Part shown: positions 15,386 through 25,391 of the stretch, piece after piece
Layout: every line of letters starts with the position of its first letter
Numbering within the stretch: the stretch's first letter is position 1
From: Bacteroidales bacterium
GTDB taxonomy: Bacteria > Bacteroidota > Bacteroidia > Bacteroidales > F082
NCBI GenBank assembly: GCA_017645275.1
Contig: JAGCPH010000052.1
Coordinates: forward strand, 1 to 64,000
Length of the DNA stretch: 64,000 bases
Reading direction: 5' to 3'
Notes under the pieces: generated by a model
Databases searched by the model: none
Told to the model about the DNA's origin: nothing
What the model saw: the letters and a program-made list of their open reading frames with translations, nothing else
Program-made: the position numbers and the translations under genes

Positions 15386-18300
15386 TTATATCCATTTCAC
15401 CAGCGGCAGATCCTGTCGGTTAGGCAGCATCTCGTTGGTCGGGAAGATTCTGAAGGTGTAATTGATGATTCCGGCGTATGTTATCGGCAGGTTGATGTAA
15501 TATCTTGCCCAGCCTTCGCCTGAGTCGACCAGCTGCAACGGCACGACACGTACCAGCTTGTTAACCACACCGTTATTCTTTTCGCCTATCATCATCTCAA
15601 TGCCGACATCGCCTTTCATCAGTCCTGGTGTCTTCAGCGTGATCTCAGCGATAAACACGTCGCCGAATGTAAGCGGACGCACATCAGGATCCGGCACCTT
15701 GATGGATTCGACCTCGATCTTATCCCAGTTTGCCTCGATGTTACGCTTCCAGTCGACGATTTCAAACGCCTTGGCGTATCTGTCGGCACGCATCCAGTTG
15801 GTGCGTTCGATGAGCCTGTTGTAATACTGTGCGAAATAGTCGTCGAGCATACGTTTCATGGTGTAGAACGGCGCAATCTGCATCATGTCGTTCTTCATGT
15901 ACTGTATCCATTCGGTCGGGACGCCGTCCTTGTCTCTCTTGAAATACATCGGGATAATCTCGTTTTCGAAGGTGTTATAGATTATCTCGGCATCGAGTTC
16001 ATCCTGATATTTCTGGTCGTTGTATGTACGTTCTTCCTTGATGGCCCAGCCTGCCTTCGGACGGTAACCCTCAGCCCACCAGCCATCGAGCACCGAGAAA
16101 TTAAGAGTTCCATTCATCGCAGCCTTCTCTCCCGAGGTTCCTGAAGCCTCCAACGGACGTGTCGGGGTGTTCATCCAAATATCGACACTCGAAGTCAGCA
16201 GCTTGCCTATTTCCATGTCGTAGTTATTGATAAACAACACCTTACCGATAAACTCCTTACGTCTTCCAACCTCAATGATATTCTTGATAAGATCCTGACC
16301 AGCTTTGTCGTTCGGGTGTGCCTTACCTGCAAACAGGAAGATGACCGGACGGTTTTGGTCGTTGACGATCTTGGCCAGACGCTCGAGATTGGTGAAAAGA
16401 AGATGTGCGCGTTTGTATGTGGCAAAACGTCTAGCGAAGCCAATCACCAAGGCGTCTTCGTTGATATTGTCCATCGTCTCCATGATAAGCTTCGGGCTTT
16501 CCGAGCGACTTTGCATATCGCGGATGGTCTTCTCTCTTACGAATGCAAACAGATTGTGTTTCAATTCTTTACGAATCTCCCAGAAGTCTTTTGCAGGCAC
16601 ATCCTGAATCTTATTCCAAACTGTAGGATCCGACTGGTTGGCAAGATAATCATCACCCAAAACCTTAGTATATAAGCGCTGCCAGTGTTTGTCGGCCCAT
16701 GTCGGGAGATGCACGCCGTTGGTGACGTATCCTATGTGGTTCTCCTCGGCAAAATAGCCTGGCCACATCTCTTGGAACATCTCGCGGCTCACCCTTCCGT
16801 GAATCTTACTCACTCCGTTGACTTCCTGGCTAAAGTTGACCGCCAGCACGCTCATCGAGAACTTCTCGCTCGGGTCGTGATGCATACGTCCCATATTCAT
16901 GAAGTCATCCCACGAAATATTGACTCTGCCTGGGAAATGCGGCAGATATGTTCTCATCAGATCCTCTGCAAACGCGTCGTGACCAGCCGGAACAGGCGTA
17001 TGCGTCGTGAACAAGGTCGAAGTCTTGACCAGTTCTTTCGCCACTTCGAAGTCCAGATTATGTTTTTGGACATAATGGCTAAGTCTTTCAAGGACGCAGA
17101 ATGCTGCATGACCCTCGTTACAGTGATATATTGTTGGCTTGATATTCAATGCGTTAAGCATCCTGATACCGCCCACGCCGAGGAACAGCTCCTGTTTGAT
17201 ACGCATCTCGCTGTCGCCGCCGTACAGCTGTCCGGTGATGGCTCTGTCCTCCTGCGAGTTCTGCTCGATGTCGGTGTCAAGCAAATACAAGCTGATACGT
17301 CCCACAGCAACTCTCCACACTTTGGCATACACGCTCCTTCCAGGGAACGCTATGCTGATTGTCACCCAGTTGCTATCATTATCGCGGACTGGCTCGAGAG
17401 GAAGCTCCGAGAATGTCTGTGGCAGATATTGCGAGAGCTGGTCGCCCCAAATGGAAAGCTCCTGGTTGAAGTAGCCGTAACGATATAACAGACCGATAGC
17501 CAATAAGTTAGCATTCGAATCGGATGCCTGCTTGAGGTAGTCGCCAGCCAGAATGCCGAGACCTCCAGAATATATCTTCAACGACTTTAAGAGGCCGTAT
17601 TCCATGCTGAAATAGGCGATTTTGTTGTCGTTTTCAGGCTTCACCGACATGTATTTCTGGAACTTGTCGTAGACTTTGTTCAGTTTTTCTACAAATTTCT
17701 CATCTTGCTCAAGGCTATCGACCTGGAACTTGGTGAGGCTCTTTATCAAAGCTATCGGGTTCTGCTCAAGACGCTCAAATGCAACAGGGTCAATGCTTTC
17801 GAACAGCTCAATGGCATCCACGTTCCAGCACCACCAGAGGTTCATGGAAAGCTCCTGCAGCTTCTTCATCATGTCGGTATAAACCGGCTCAACCAGAATC
17901 TTCTTCCAAGTAGGCGCGTCCTGTTTCTTATAATCGAAATTCCTCAACACTTCCGAATATTTGCGGCTCTGTTTCAGATAATCTTTACTTCCTGCTTTTC
18001 TAACAGCGAGGTCGTAGGCATTCAAATAATTGACAATCAATTCCTTCCAGATGAATTTAGATGCAATCGCTACTGCCTGATCTGAAACCTTATTGTTTTC
18101 TTTTTCAGAATAAGCATTCATCTTTTCGACCACCGCCATCATCTGGTTGACGACTGTATCGCCATTATCCTCCTCACGATGGATCACCGTAACAGCCTCA
18201 CTGTCAATATTTTGACTCATGATATATCGTCCAAATCCGCAAATATCCATGGTGATTGTCGGGATGCCGTGAGCGATGCTCTCAAGTGGAGTGTAACCCC

Positions 18301-19603
18301 ATGGCTCATAATATGATGGGAACGCCGAGAGGTCGAAAGCATACAGGAATTCGTTGTATTTTATATTGAAAATGCCGTCATTGCCGTTGAGATAAGCTGG
18401 CACGAACATCACCTTCACGCGGTCGCCCTCGTTGTTCTGCAAACCGTTGTCACGCAAAGCGTTAAGAATCATATCCCATTGATAATCATGGATATAATGC
18501 GTGCACGGATATTCAGTATGGCCTTTTATTTCAACCTCTTTATTGAGACGATGCTGCAAATCTTTCGACGGTCCTGCGATATTGCCAGGCACAGCTATCA
18601 CCGCCACGATGTCACGTTTCAGGTTCTCGTCGTGGTTCAGCTTCGCTAACATCTTGATATACAAGTCAGTACCTTTGTTATGGAACTCGTAGCGGCCGCT
18701 GTTGATAATCAGCATTGAGTCGCGCGAGACCTCTTTTCCGCATAGGGCATCCATGATTTCAAAGATTTTCTCACGGCTCTTTTTACGAGCTGCTGCGTCA
18801 AATCCTTTAAAATCTGAGTTTATGCCGTTGATAGTGATAAAATCAGGTTTTCTTTGCAAAAACTGCTCGCATTCCTGCGCCGTGATCTCGCTCACTGTGG
18901 TGAAAACGTCAGCATTTTGGGCCGATTTCATCTCCATCGACTGTTGCGACACAATGTTGAATCGGCTTGCCATGTTTTGCCAGTTGTAAGAGCTGAGTTG
19001 GCTGTAAAGCGGCAGTCCGTTGCCACTGATGGCGCGGCCAAGATATGTTGCGTGTGTAGTAAAAACCGTTGATATATAAGGGCAATGCTCTTTGAGGTAC
19101 AGCACTCCGGCGCCTGTCATCCACTCATGGAACTGTGCCACCACGTTGTCTTCCACGCCCAGATTCCATTCCACGAAGCTCTCTATGACTTTTCCCGCCG
19201 CATAACCGAACACCACTGGCTCTATATAGTCCCACTGACCCTGAATAGAGTCGAGTTCATATTTCTCCCAAAGATGTGCAAGTATATCATTCTTAATGGA
19301 ATACATCGAGGTGTAGTCGATGAGGACAGCTATCGGCTTGGCTGCAATCTTCCAGCGTCCGATACGCACCTTCACGCCAAGAGTATCCGCCACTTTCTCG
19401 CGCCATTCGGGGAAAAGCGCAGGATCTTCGATGAAATACATGGTCTCATGCGCCTCTTTTACGATGTCAGGACCTATCGTAATATAATTATCGTCAAGTA
19501 TTTCCTTTAATTCATTAGCTTTTGTTGAAATGACGGTGTAGATACCGCCCACCATGTTACAAACTTCCCAACTTGTCTCAAATAAATAATTAGGGCTTTT
19601 CAT
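15386..19603 (-). CDS. Fused glycogen synthase (GT3-like) and alpha-glucan phosphorylase (GT35)
   Basis: A 1405-residue protein with two opposing activities. Residues 1 to about 550 are a eukaryote-type glycogen synthase (ETSWEVCNMVGGIYTVISTKA near the start; PSYYEPWGYTPLES near 430). From about 580, MNLWWCW starts a DUF3417 segment, then the phosphorylase proper (AYFSMEYGL, YSGGLGILAGDYLK). The PLP-binding site is GTSGEKAAMNGTLN with K1160, typical of the short alpha-glucan phosphorylase group. A C-terminal beta domain ends the chain. Many Bacteroidales encode the two as separate proteins of about 550 and 850 residues; here no stop lies between. Its ATG overlaps the GH57 stop by 1 bp. How synthesis and breakdown are kept from cycling is unknown. 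Confidence 0.93.
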   Translation of the reverse strand: MKSPNYLFETSWEVCNMVGGIYTVISTKANELKEILDDNYITIGPDIVKEAHETMYFIEDPALFPEWREKVADTLGVKVRIGRWKIAAKPIAVLIDYTSMYSIKNDILAHLWEKYELDSIQGQWDYIEPVVFGYAAGKVIESFVEWNLGVEDNVVAQFHEWMTGAGVLYLKEHCPYISTVFTTHATYLGRAISGNGLPLYSQLSSYNWQNMASRFNIVSQQSMEMKSAQNADVFTTVSEITAQECEQFLQRKPDFITINGINSDFKGFDAAARKKSREKIFEIMDALCGKEVSRDSMLIINSGRYEFHNKGTDLYIKMLAKLNHDENLKRDIVAVIAVPGNIAGPSKDLQHRLNKEVEIKGHTEYPCTHYIHDYQWDMILNALRDNGLQNNEGDRVKVMFVPAYLNGNDGIFNIKYNEFLYAFDLSAFPSYYEPWGYTPLESIAHGIPTITMDICGFGRYIMSQNIDSEAVTVIHREEDNGDTVVNQMMAVVEKMNAYSEKENNKVSDQAVAIASKFIWKELIVNYLNAYDLAVRKAGSKDYLKQSRKYSEVLRNFDYKKQDAPTWKKILVEPVYTDMMKKLQELSMNLWWCWNVDAIELFESIDPVAFERLEQNPIALIKSLTKFQVDSLEQDEKFVEKLNKVYDKFQKYMSVKPENDNKIAYFSMEYGLLKSLKIYSGGLGILAGDYLKQASDSNANLLAIGLLYRYGYFNQELSIWGDQLSQYLPQTFSELPLEPVRDNDSNWVTISIAFPGRSVYAKVWRVAVGRISLYLLDTDIEQNSQEDRAITGQLYGGDSEMRIKQELFLGVGGIRMLNALNIKPTIYHCNEGHAAFCVLERLSHYVQKHNLDFEVAKELVKTSTLFTTHTPVPAGHDAFAEDLMRTYLPHFPGRVNISWDDFMNMGRMHHDPSEKFSMSVLAVNFSQEVNGVSKIHGRVSREMFQEMWPGYFAEENHIGYVTNGVHLPTWADKHWQRLYTKVLGDDYLANQSDPTVWNKIQDVPAKDFWEIRKELKHNLFAFVREKTIRDMQSRSESPKLIMETMDNINEDALVIGFARRFATYKRAHLLFTNLERLAKIVNDQNRPVIFLFAGKAHPNDKAGQDLIKNIIEVGRRKEFIGKVLFINNYDMEIGKLLTSSVDIWMNTPTRPLEASGTSGEKAAMNGTLNFSVLDGWWAEGYRPKAGWAIKEERTYNDQKYQDELDAEIIYNTFENEIIPMYFKRDKDGVPTEWIQYMKNDMMQIAPFYTMKRMLDDYFAQYYNRLIERTNWMRADRYAKAFEIVDWKRNIEANWDKIEVESIKVPDPDVRPLTFGDVFIAEITLKTPGLMKGDVGIEMMIGEKNNGVVNKLVRVVPLQLVDSGEGWARYYINLPITYAGIINYTFRIFPTNEMLPNRQDLPLVKWI

Positions 19604-20730
19604 TATAGTCTGTTAATAAAATCTGTTAATATATTCATGTAGTTGATGTAATAGTCGTAAGGCGTGCCACCCTGGCGTTTGGTACACATCGATGAGAAGT
19701 TCTCGGCGGCCTGCAGTGCACGCCAGTCACGCTTAAGTTCCTCATCCTGAGAAGCTTTCACCTTCTTGAAGCATCCGTACAAGGTGGCGAGGGCGTCGTC
19801 CTGCATATCGTTGCCCATCCAGTTCGACAGGTCACGTTCCTCGTCCTGGCATGAGAGCGGCATTGGTGCGTCGAACACACCCATCGGCTGCAGCTTGTCG
19901 ACAATCTGATGCGGCGTAACCATCTGGAAATCAGTGCGTTTCAAGATTGCATCAGGCAGCAGTCGCATAAACTCGAAGATGCCTGTCGAAGCATCCAGAG
20001 CCTCGCCAAATGTCTCATAATCAATGAAGATATTGACCAACTCCTCCTCTTTCGGCAACGAGTTGAGCCAGTTGACGAAGTCATCGACGGTGAAGTTCTC
20101 ATGCGCGAACTTCAAAGTTATCTCGTCGCTCATCTTCCAGTTGCGAAGCATCACTTTAAGTTTCGGGTTTATCGCGTTGACATACAGATAGTTAGGACTC
20201 TTCCAGCCGAGCACGTGCTTAGCTCCTTCAGTCAAGATGAGGTCGAAGCCCATCTCGGCCACGTCGGCACCAATCTCGTTGGAATAAATGAGCTCGGTGT
20301 TATGGAATGTCTTCGGGCGTACGTTGAACACTTCTTTCATAAGTCGTTTATGCTCAGCGACTTCCATCTTGAAAGCATCTTTATTCATCAGCGACGCCAC
20401 CGAGTGTGAGTATGTCTCGGCGAGCACCTCCACGTTGCCTGTCGCCACGAGTTTCTTGAAGCTCTCAAGGGCATATGGCGCATACACCTCCATCTGCTCG
20501 ATGGCCGGTCCCGTGAACGACATCGCGAACTTCATCTTGTTTCCCAGCTCTGCTATCTTATTGAGCATCAAGTTGTTCATCGGGACATAGCAACGTTCCG
20601 CCACGCGCTGCATGGTGATGCGGTTGTTGTAGTCGTCATAGTAAAAATGACGTTTCCCGATATCGAAGAAACGATACGTGCGGAGCCTATACGGCTGATG
20701 CACCTGGAAGTAAAAACAAATATTCCTCAT
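19603..20730 (-). CDS. GH57 family alpha-glucan-acting enzyme
   Basis: A 375-residue protein starting NICFYFQVHQPYRLRTYRF, the hallmark of GH57 (His-Gln-Pro motif). It contains the FHNTELIYSNEIGADVAEMGFD segment and IDYETFGEALD, which carries an acidic residue in the usual catalytic region. GH57 includes alpha-amylases, branching enzymes and 4-alpha-glucanotransferases. At this length, inside a glycogen operon, it probably acts on glycogen or maltodextrin. It lies 21 bp after the outer-membrane-like gene and shares one base with the next start. Confidence 0.9.
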   Translation of the reverse strand: MRNICFYFQVHQPYRLRTYRFFDIGKRHFYYDDYNNRITMQRVAERCYVPMNNLMLNKIAELGNKMKFAMSFTGPAIEQMEVYAPYALESFKKLVATGNVEVLAETYSHSVASLMNKDAFKMEVAEHKRLMKEVFNVRPKTFHNTELIYSNEIGADVAEMGFDLILTEGAKHVLGWKSPNYLYVNAINPKLKVMLRNWKMSDEITLKFAHENFTVDDFVNWLNSLPKEEELVNIFIDYETFGEALDASTGIFEFMRLLPDAILKRTDFQMVTPHQIVDKLQPMGVFDAPMPLSCQDEERDLSNWMGNDMQDDALATLYGCFKKVKASQDEELKRDWRALQAAENFSSMCTKRQGGTPYDYYINYMNILTDFINRL

Positions 20731-20751
20731 ATTTTATAAGTATTTATTATT

Positions 20752-21864
20752 CTATTCAACATATTTGCGATTCATAAATCCTGTCCAACCAATAGATATA
20801 ACATTTAATGTTGATATCTCCCCTTGTCCCATATCTGTAATACCACAATTATACCTAATTCTTATATAATGATTTTCAAAACTGCGTTTAGTATTTAATT
20901 TAATATCAAAGTTCAGTCCTACTTGATACAATACATATCTATTATTTTCTCTTTTCTTTTTTGACACAGAATAACTTTCCCAATTATATCCAACACCAAC
21001 AACCGGTGATAATCTGATTGATTTATTATCAACAATATTATAACTTAAATTTGCATACACTAAAGCAAAATCTATTTCAGAACCTTTTGAATAAATACTG
21101 TCACCCGAATACGTAATATTATAACGTGTATTTGCAGCAATAATATCTCCTCCTAAATCCAGTTCTAACTTTTTATATGCAACATTAAAACTCAATCCAA
21201 ATCCAGCCACTGGTTTATGCATCTGACCCGTCGAAAAGCCAGAGCACAATTCAAAGCTAATTCCAGCTCCCCAATCAGACTTCCCCCAATATGGTCTATG
21301 AACGATATTGTTAGCGACCCATGCATAACGGCTGTCAGGATAAGCTTTCAGAAAATCGTTAATCTTGCCATTGACAATCTCCTGATTTTCAGAGCTTAAC
21401 GGTTTCAAATTCCAATCCAAGAATATGGAAAAGAATTCATTGTCTTCGGCTGATAGCTGTGCATTCTGAAGATTTGAACGCAATATGTGCTCATCATCAA
21501 CAGAATGTATATAAAGTTGCTGATTTAGCTGATCCTTAGTTGGCATCACCTTATTGTCCAAGGCGTGGAAATCTGTAGAATCTACACTGAATTCCACCGA
21601 TAAAGCATCAAATTCACTTGTCCAATACAATAATTGCCACAACTCCCAAGGATAAAAAGCACAATAGTTGTCATCCTCCAATCCTTTCAAATAATCCTTG
21701 ATTTCCTTGACCTTTTCATAGTCGCGTTCAAGGAATTTCTCGAGGAGATATGCCCTACCGTTCTCGATTTTCACCTTCTTGGTTTGCTGCATCTCATTCT
21801 CAATCTGTGCAAACGCCGGAATCATTGTAATAATAAAGATGATTGATATGACTAATTTTTTCAT
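20752..21864 (-). CDS. Exported protein with helical N-half and beta-barrel-like C-half, unknown
   Basis: A 370-residue protein with a signal peptide (MKKLVISIIFIITMIPAFAQ). Residues 30-190 are charged and helical (LERDYEKVKEIKDYLKGL). Residues about 195-370 alternate in the manner of outer-membrane strands (WGAGISFELCSGF, GFGLSFNVAYKKLELDLGGDI, LVYANLSYNIVD, YVLYQVGLNFDIKLN) and the chain ends ISIGWTGFMNRKYVE. The gene is visibly more AT-rich than its neighbours. It sits between GH57 and GT4 in an operon that otherwise makes cytoplasmic enzymes, so it may be a late insertion. I do not recognise the family. Confidence 0.8.
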   Translation of the reverse strand: MKKLVISIIFIITMIPAFAQIENEMQQTKKVKIENGRAYLLEKFLERDYEKVKEIKDYLKGLEDDNYCAFYPWELWQLLYWTSEFDALSVEFSVDSTDFHALDNKVMPTKDQLNQQLYIHSVDDEHILRSNLQNAQLSAEDNEFFSIFLDWNLKPLSSENQEIVNGKINDFLKAYPDSRYAWVANNIVHRPYWGKSDWGAGISFELCSGFSTGQMHKPVAGFGLSFNVAYKKLELDLGGDIIAANTRYNITYSGDSIYSKGSEIDFALVYANLSYNIVDNKSIRLSPVVGVGYNWESYSVSKKKRENNRYVLYQVGLNFDIKLNTKRSFENHYIRIRYNCGITDMGQGEISTLNVISIGWTGFMNRKYVE

Positions 21865-21909
21865 TATTGTTGTTATTTTATAAATAAATTTTACGTATTC
21901 GATGTGCTT

Positions 21910-23196
21910 TTACAGGCCGATGGCACGTTCATATACCGCCTTGATTTTCTTGGCGGCGTATTCCCACTTCAGATTATCGACTTCCTCTTTTCCTTCCTTA
22001 CGGAAAATCTCGTTGACAGCCTTGTATTTACAGATGCCGTAGATGGCGTCGGCGAGTCCGTTGATGTCCCAGAAATCGACTTTCAGGGCATGCTCGACCA
22101 CCTCTGAGACGCCCGACTGCTTCGAGATGACCACTGGCACCTTCAGACGCATCGCCTCAAGCGGCACGATGCCGAAAGGCTCTGATATTGAAGGCATTAC
22201 GAACACGTCGGTCATCGCGAACATCTGGTCGACGTCGTTGCCTTTCAAGAATCCAGTGAAATGGAAGTTCGAGCCTATCTTGAGCTGTGCCACACGTTTT
22301 ATCATCTTCTGCAGCAAGTCGCCGGTGCCTGCCATCACGAAATGTATTGTGGGGTCGACCTGCAGGATCTTGTATGCCGCCTCCACGAAATACTCGGGGC
22401 CTTTCTGGTATGTGATACGTCCGAGGAACGTCACGACCTTGTTTTTCAGGCCGCTGCGCTCGTATTCATCGAGTGACTTGTCGCTTGGCTCCACCGCGTT
22501 GTGCACAGTAATAACCTTGTCAGGGTTGATGCCGTATTTCTCGATGACTATGTTACGTGTCCAGTCGCTCACTGTGATGACGAGGTCTGCCGCCTCCATG
22601 CCTCTCTTTTCGATGGCATACACGTCGGTGTTGATGTTCTCGCCAGAGCGGTCGAACTCTGTGGCGTGCATGTGCACCACCAGAGGCTTGCCGGTGGTCT
22701 CTTTCGCTGCAATACCAGCCGAATACGTCAGCCAGTCGTGTGCATGTATCACGTCGAAGTCGTATTGTGTGGCGAGCGATGAGCCTATCAAGGCGTAACG
22801 TGCCACCTCTTCCATGAGGTTGGCGCCGTATTTGCCCGAAAACTCGTATCGTGGCGCGAATACTGAGCTATGGAAGCCCTCTGTGGCATGACGCTGTTCC
22901 TCATAAATAGTGGCGTATTGTTCTGGCCCCACATAAGGTATGATGTTAGAGCCAATCTCCATGTATTGCACTCTGTCCCAATAGCTTCGCTCCGTCTCAT
23001 GGTCGATGTTGACCGTCACGTCGCTGGCGTTGAGCAGCCGCACATTGGTCTGATCTTCGTCGCCATGAGCCTTAGGCACCACAAAAAGCACATCGACGCC
23101 GTTTTTGGCGAGACCTTTGGTCATTCCGAAACAAGCCGTGCCGAGACCGCCCGTGATATGAGGCGGGAACTCCCAACCAAACATCAAGACTCTCAT
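21910..23196 (-). CDS. GT4 family glycosyltransferase, glycogen operon
   Basis: A 428-residue GT-B glycosyltransferase. The N-terminal domain begins VLMFGWEFPPHITGGLGTAC, with the GGLG loop that contacts the donor in glycogen/starch synthase relatives. The C-terminal domain has VVTFLGRITYQKGPEYFVEA and the EPFGIVPLEAM motif that binds the nucleotide sugar. It overlaps the debranching enzyme by 4 bp (ATGA). Bacteroides have the same GT4-debranching-GH57 grouping. It probably transfers glucose to glucan, but the acceptor is not proven. Confidence 0.92.
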   Translation of the reverse strand: MRVLMFGWEFPPHITGGLGTACFGMTKGLAKNGVDVLFVVPKAHGDEDQTNVRLLNASDVTVNIDHETERSYWDRVQYMEIGSNIIPYVGPEQYATIYEEQRHATEGFHSSVFAPRYEFSGKYGANLMEEVARYALIGSSLATQYDFDVIHAHDWLTYSAGIAAKETTGKPLVVHMHATEFDRSGENINTDVYAIEKRGMEAADLVITVSDWTRNIVIEKYGINPDKVITVHNAVEPSDKSLDEYERSGLKNKVVTFLGRITYQKGPEYFVEAAYKILQVDPTIHFVMAGTGDLLQKMIKRVAQLKIGSNFHFTGFLKGNDVDQMFAMTDVFVMPSISEPFGIVPLEAMRLKVPVVISKQSGVSEVVEHALKVDFWDINGLADAIYGICKYKAVNEIFRKEGKEEVDNLKWEYAAKKIKAVYERAIGL

Positions 23197-25208
23197 AGTT
23201 TATTAGTTTTTGAGTTATTATTACCAAAGACATGATGAATCGCATACAATGGGTCATCATTCTTCAGATAATTAATCACATGATTAAGATACAGCAACGC
23301 CGCCACGCTCGTCGATTGCGAGATGCAGCCGCGAGCCTCATGAGGAGGGTTGCCGTCGTAAATCTCAGAGATGCTGCCGATTCCATTCTCGAAGATAGCC
23401 TGTTCAAAGCCATTGTATAGATCCTCGAGATAAGGCAATGCTGTCTTGCCATAGATTCTAACGCATAAATCGGTGTAAGGCATTATCAGCCAAGGGAATA
23501 CGGTTCCCATGTGATATGCCTGCTCACGTTCACGATGGTTGCCGATGGTCACGCCACGATAATGCTCGTCACGAGGTGAAAGCGAGCGTAACCCTCTGAT
23601 TGTCAGCAACTCAGAACGTGTTATATCAAGTATGCGTTTCTTCATTCTGTCGTCGAGAGGCGAATAACGCAGTGAGCCTGCCAGAAGCATGTTTGGACGC
23701 ACCATAGCGTTCTTCTCATTTTCGTTGACGAAGTCGTAAAACATATCGTTTTTCTCGTCGTAGAACGTCTTCACGAATGATTCCTCGATACGTTTGGCGT
23801 AATCCTGCCATTTTTTGAGTAGTGGATTCTTCTTATTTGCCTCCAGCAGCAGCTCCACACCGTAGCGTAATGCGTTGTACCACAATGCGTTAACCTCTAT
23901 GGCATAGCCCGTTCGTGGTGTCCATGGCTTGCCGTCGCAGAATACGTTCATCCATGTCAGAGCCAGACGTTCGTTGCCTGCGTAAAGCAGTCCATTGTCG
24001 TGTGCTTTCACGTTGAAATCAGTGCCGTTGATGAAGCTTTCGAGTATAGTCGTCACCACTTTTCCGTATTCGCGCCATATCGTCTTGCGGTCTTGACCCA
24101 GCATCGACTCATATTTCTGAAGGTCCATGAAGAACCACAGCGGCGAGTCGACGGCGGTGTAATAGAGGTTTTTTTGGTAATATCTATGCGGGAAGAACGC
24201 ACCTTGCATCCTCTCAATCATATATTTCAAAAGCTCTTTGAACGTCTTCTCGTCGCCTCTGGCTAGACATATGCCCGGTAGTGAGAGGAAGGTGTCGCGG
24301 CTGCATGAGCCGAACCATGGGAAGCCGGCGAACATACGTGTACCATCCTCACCTTTTATAATAAACTGCTGCGCCGAGTTCTGCAGACAATGCTCGAAAC
24401 TGTCGCGCGGGATGCGGTGTTCTATCTGGTTTTCAAACTGTTTCTTAAACATGGCTGGGTTACGCTCGTCGAGGCCTGCTGAGACGACGATGGAGTCGCC
24501 TTTTTTCATCGCAACCTCAAAGAAACCAGGCACATAGAGGTCTTCGACGGCATCGTAGCCGCGCTCGAACTCGCGGATGTAAAACTCGTCTTTATACCAC
24601 ATCGGGCAATGTGTATATTCCGTTGCTTTCGAGATTTGCAGGCACAAGGTGTCGTAGTTTTCATACATTTGCCATGCTGCTCCGTTTTTTATCGGAGTGT
24701 ATTTACGGTTGGCAGAGTAGTTCTCGTGTGTGAGCATGTGCACGTTACGGAATGCGAGGAACGGCATGAGTCTCAACGTGATAGGCTGCATCGCCTCTTC
24801 GAGGGTGTAGCGGATAAGGATTCTAGGCTCTTTCTCCTCGAAGATATATTCTTTTGTCAAGATAGAGCTACCGACGCGGTATTTCAGCTTCGGTATCGGT
24901 TCGGCTGTGAACTCACGCAGATATTTGTGTCCGCGTGGTGCCACAGTGCCGTCCTTATATTCGTGCACGCCGAGGTGGAACTCTTCCTTATTTGCGATAA
25001 TCGTCTCATCGAGTTGTGACAGCAGCACGTGGTTGTTGTTGTCGAGCTGAGGTTGCGGGACCACCAGCAGTCCGTGGTATTTCCTTGTGTTACAGCCGAT
25101 TATCGTGGTGTTGTAGAATGCTCCCGAACGGTTGGAGCGCAGAATCTCCTTGTTCATCGTGAACTCGAGGTTCACCAGTTGCCGTTTGTCGAAAGAGATA
25201 TATGCCAT
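23193..25208 (-). CDS. Glycogen debranching enzyme, amylo-alpha-1,6-glucosidase (GH133)
   Basis: A 671-residue protein. The N-terminal domain (NLEFTMNKEILRSNRSGAFY, then NTRKYHGLLV) is the usual bacterial debranching-enzyme N region. The (alpha/alpha)6 domain carries GFPWFGSCSRDTFLSLPG, the catalytic aspartate region, and YAIEVNALWYNAL. It removes alpha-1,6-linked glucose left after phosphorylase action. It is the first gene of the six-gene glycogen operon. The leader of about 73 nt contains the 7-bp tandem repeat and follows a good promoter. Confidence 0.95.
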   Translation of the reverse strand: MAYISFDKRQLVNLEFTMNKEILRSNRSGAFYNTTIIGCNTRKYHGLLVVPQPQLDNNNHVLLSQLDETIIANKEEFHLGVHEYKDGTVAPRGHKYLREFTAEPIPKLKYRVGSSILTKEYIFEEKEPRILIRYTLEEAMQPITLRLMPFLAFRNVHMLTHENYSANRKYTPIKNGAAWQMYENYDTLCLQISKATEYTHCPMWYKDEFYIREFERGYDAVEDLYVPGFFEVAMKKGDSIVVSAGLDERNPAMFKKQFENQIEHRIPRDSFEHCLQNSAQQFIIKGEDGTRMFAGFPWFGSCSRDTFLSLPGICLARGDEKTFKELLKYMIERMQGAFFPHRYYQKNLYYTAVDSPLWFFMDLQKYESMLGQDRKTIWREYGKVVTTILESFINGTDFNVKAHDNGLLYAGNERLALTWMNVFCDGKPWTPRTGYAIEVNALWYNALRYGVELLLEANKKNPLLKKWQDYAKRIEESFVKTFYDEKNDMFYDFVNENEKNAMVRPNMLLAGSLRYSPLDDRMKKRILDITRSELLTIRGLRSLSPRDEHYRGVTIGNHREREQAYHMGTVFPWLIMPYTDLCVRIYGKTALPYLEDLYNGFEQAIFENGIGSISEIYDGNPPHEARGCISQSTSVAALLYLNHVINYLKNDDPLYAIHHVFGNNNSKTNKL

Positions 25209-25211
25209 TTT

Positions 25212-25250
25212 TTTAGAAGTTAGAAGTTAGAAGTTAGAAGTTGGAAGTTT
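25212..25250. repeat. Tandem 7-bp repeat (TTAGAAG) in the glycogen operon leader
   Basis: Four perfect units of TTAGAAG and one TTGGAAG lie within 5 bp of the ATG of the debranching enzyme. On the transcript it reads as AACTTCT repeats. Copy number could change by slippage. Confidence 0.9.
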
Positions 25251-25287
25251 TGTTCTTCCGCGGACTAACATCATACAATTAAAGGCG

Positions 25288-25319
25288 CAAATATACGATA
25301 TTAATTTTAAAAAAACAAG
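25288..25319 (-). promoter_or_regulatory. Promoter of the glycogen operon
   Basis: -7 box TATATTTG at 25288-25295 and a -33-like CTTG at 25316-25319 with 20 bp between them, close to the Bacteroidota consensus. Confidence 0.6.
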
Positions 25320-25345
25320 AAAAAAGTACGGGAATTTTGTTCCCG
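25320..25345 (-). terminator. Rho-independent terminator after the 25392-27605 gene
   Basis: Hairpin CGGGAA-TTTTG-TTCCCG (25329-25345), followed on the minus strand by TACTTTTTT. It lies 47 bp past the stop and just before the glycogen promoter. Confidence 0.65.
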
Positions 25346-25391
25346 CGCTTAATAATTTAAAACAGTTTAATAATCGTTAACTACTATTGGC

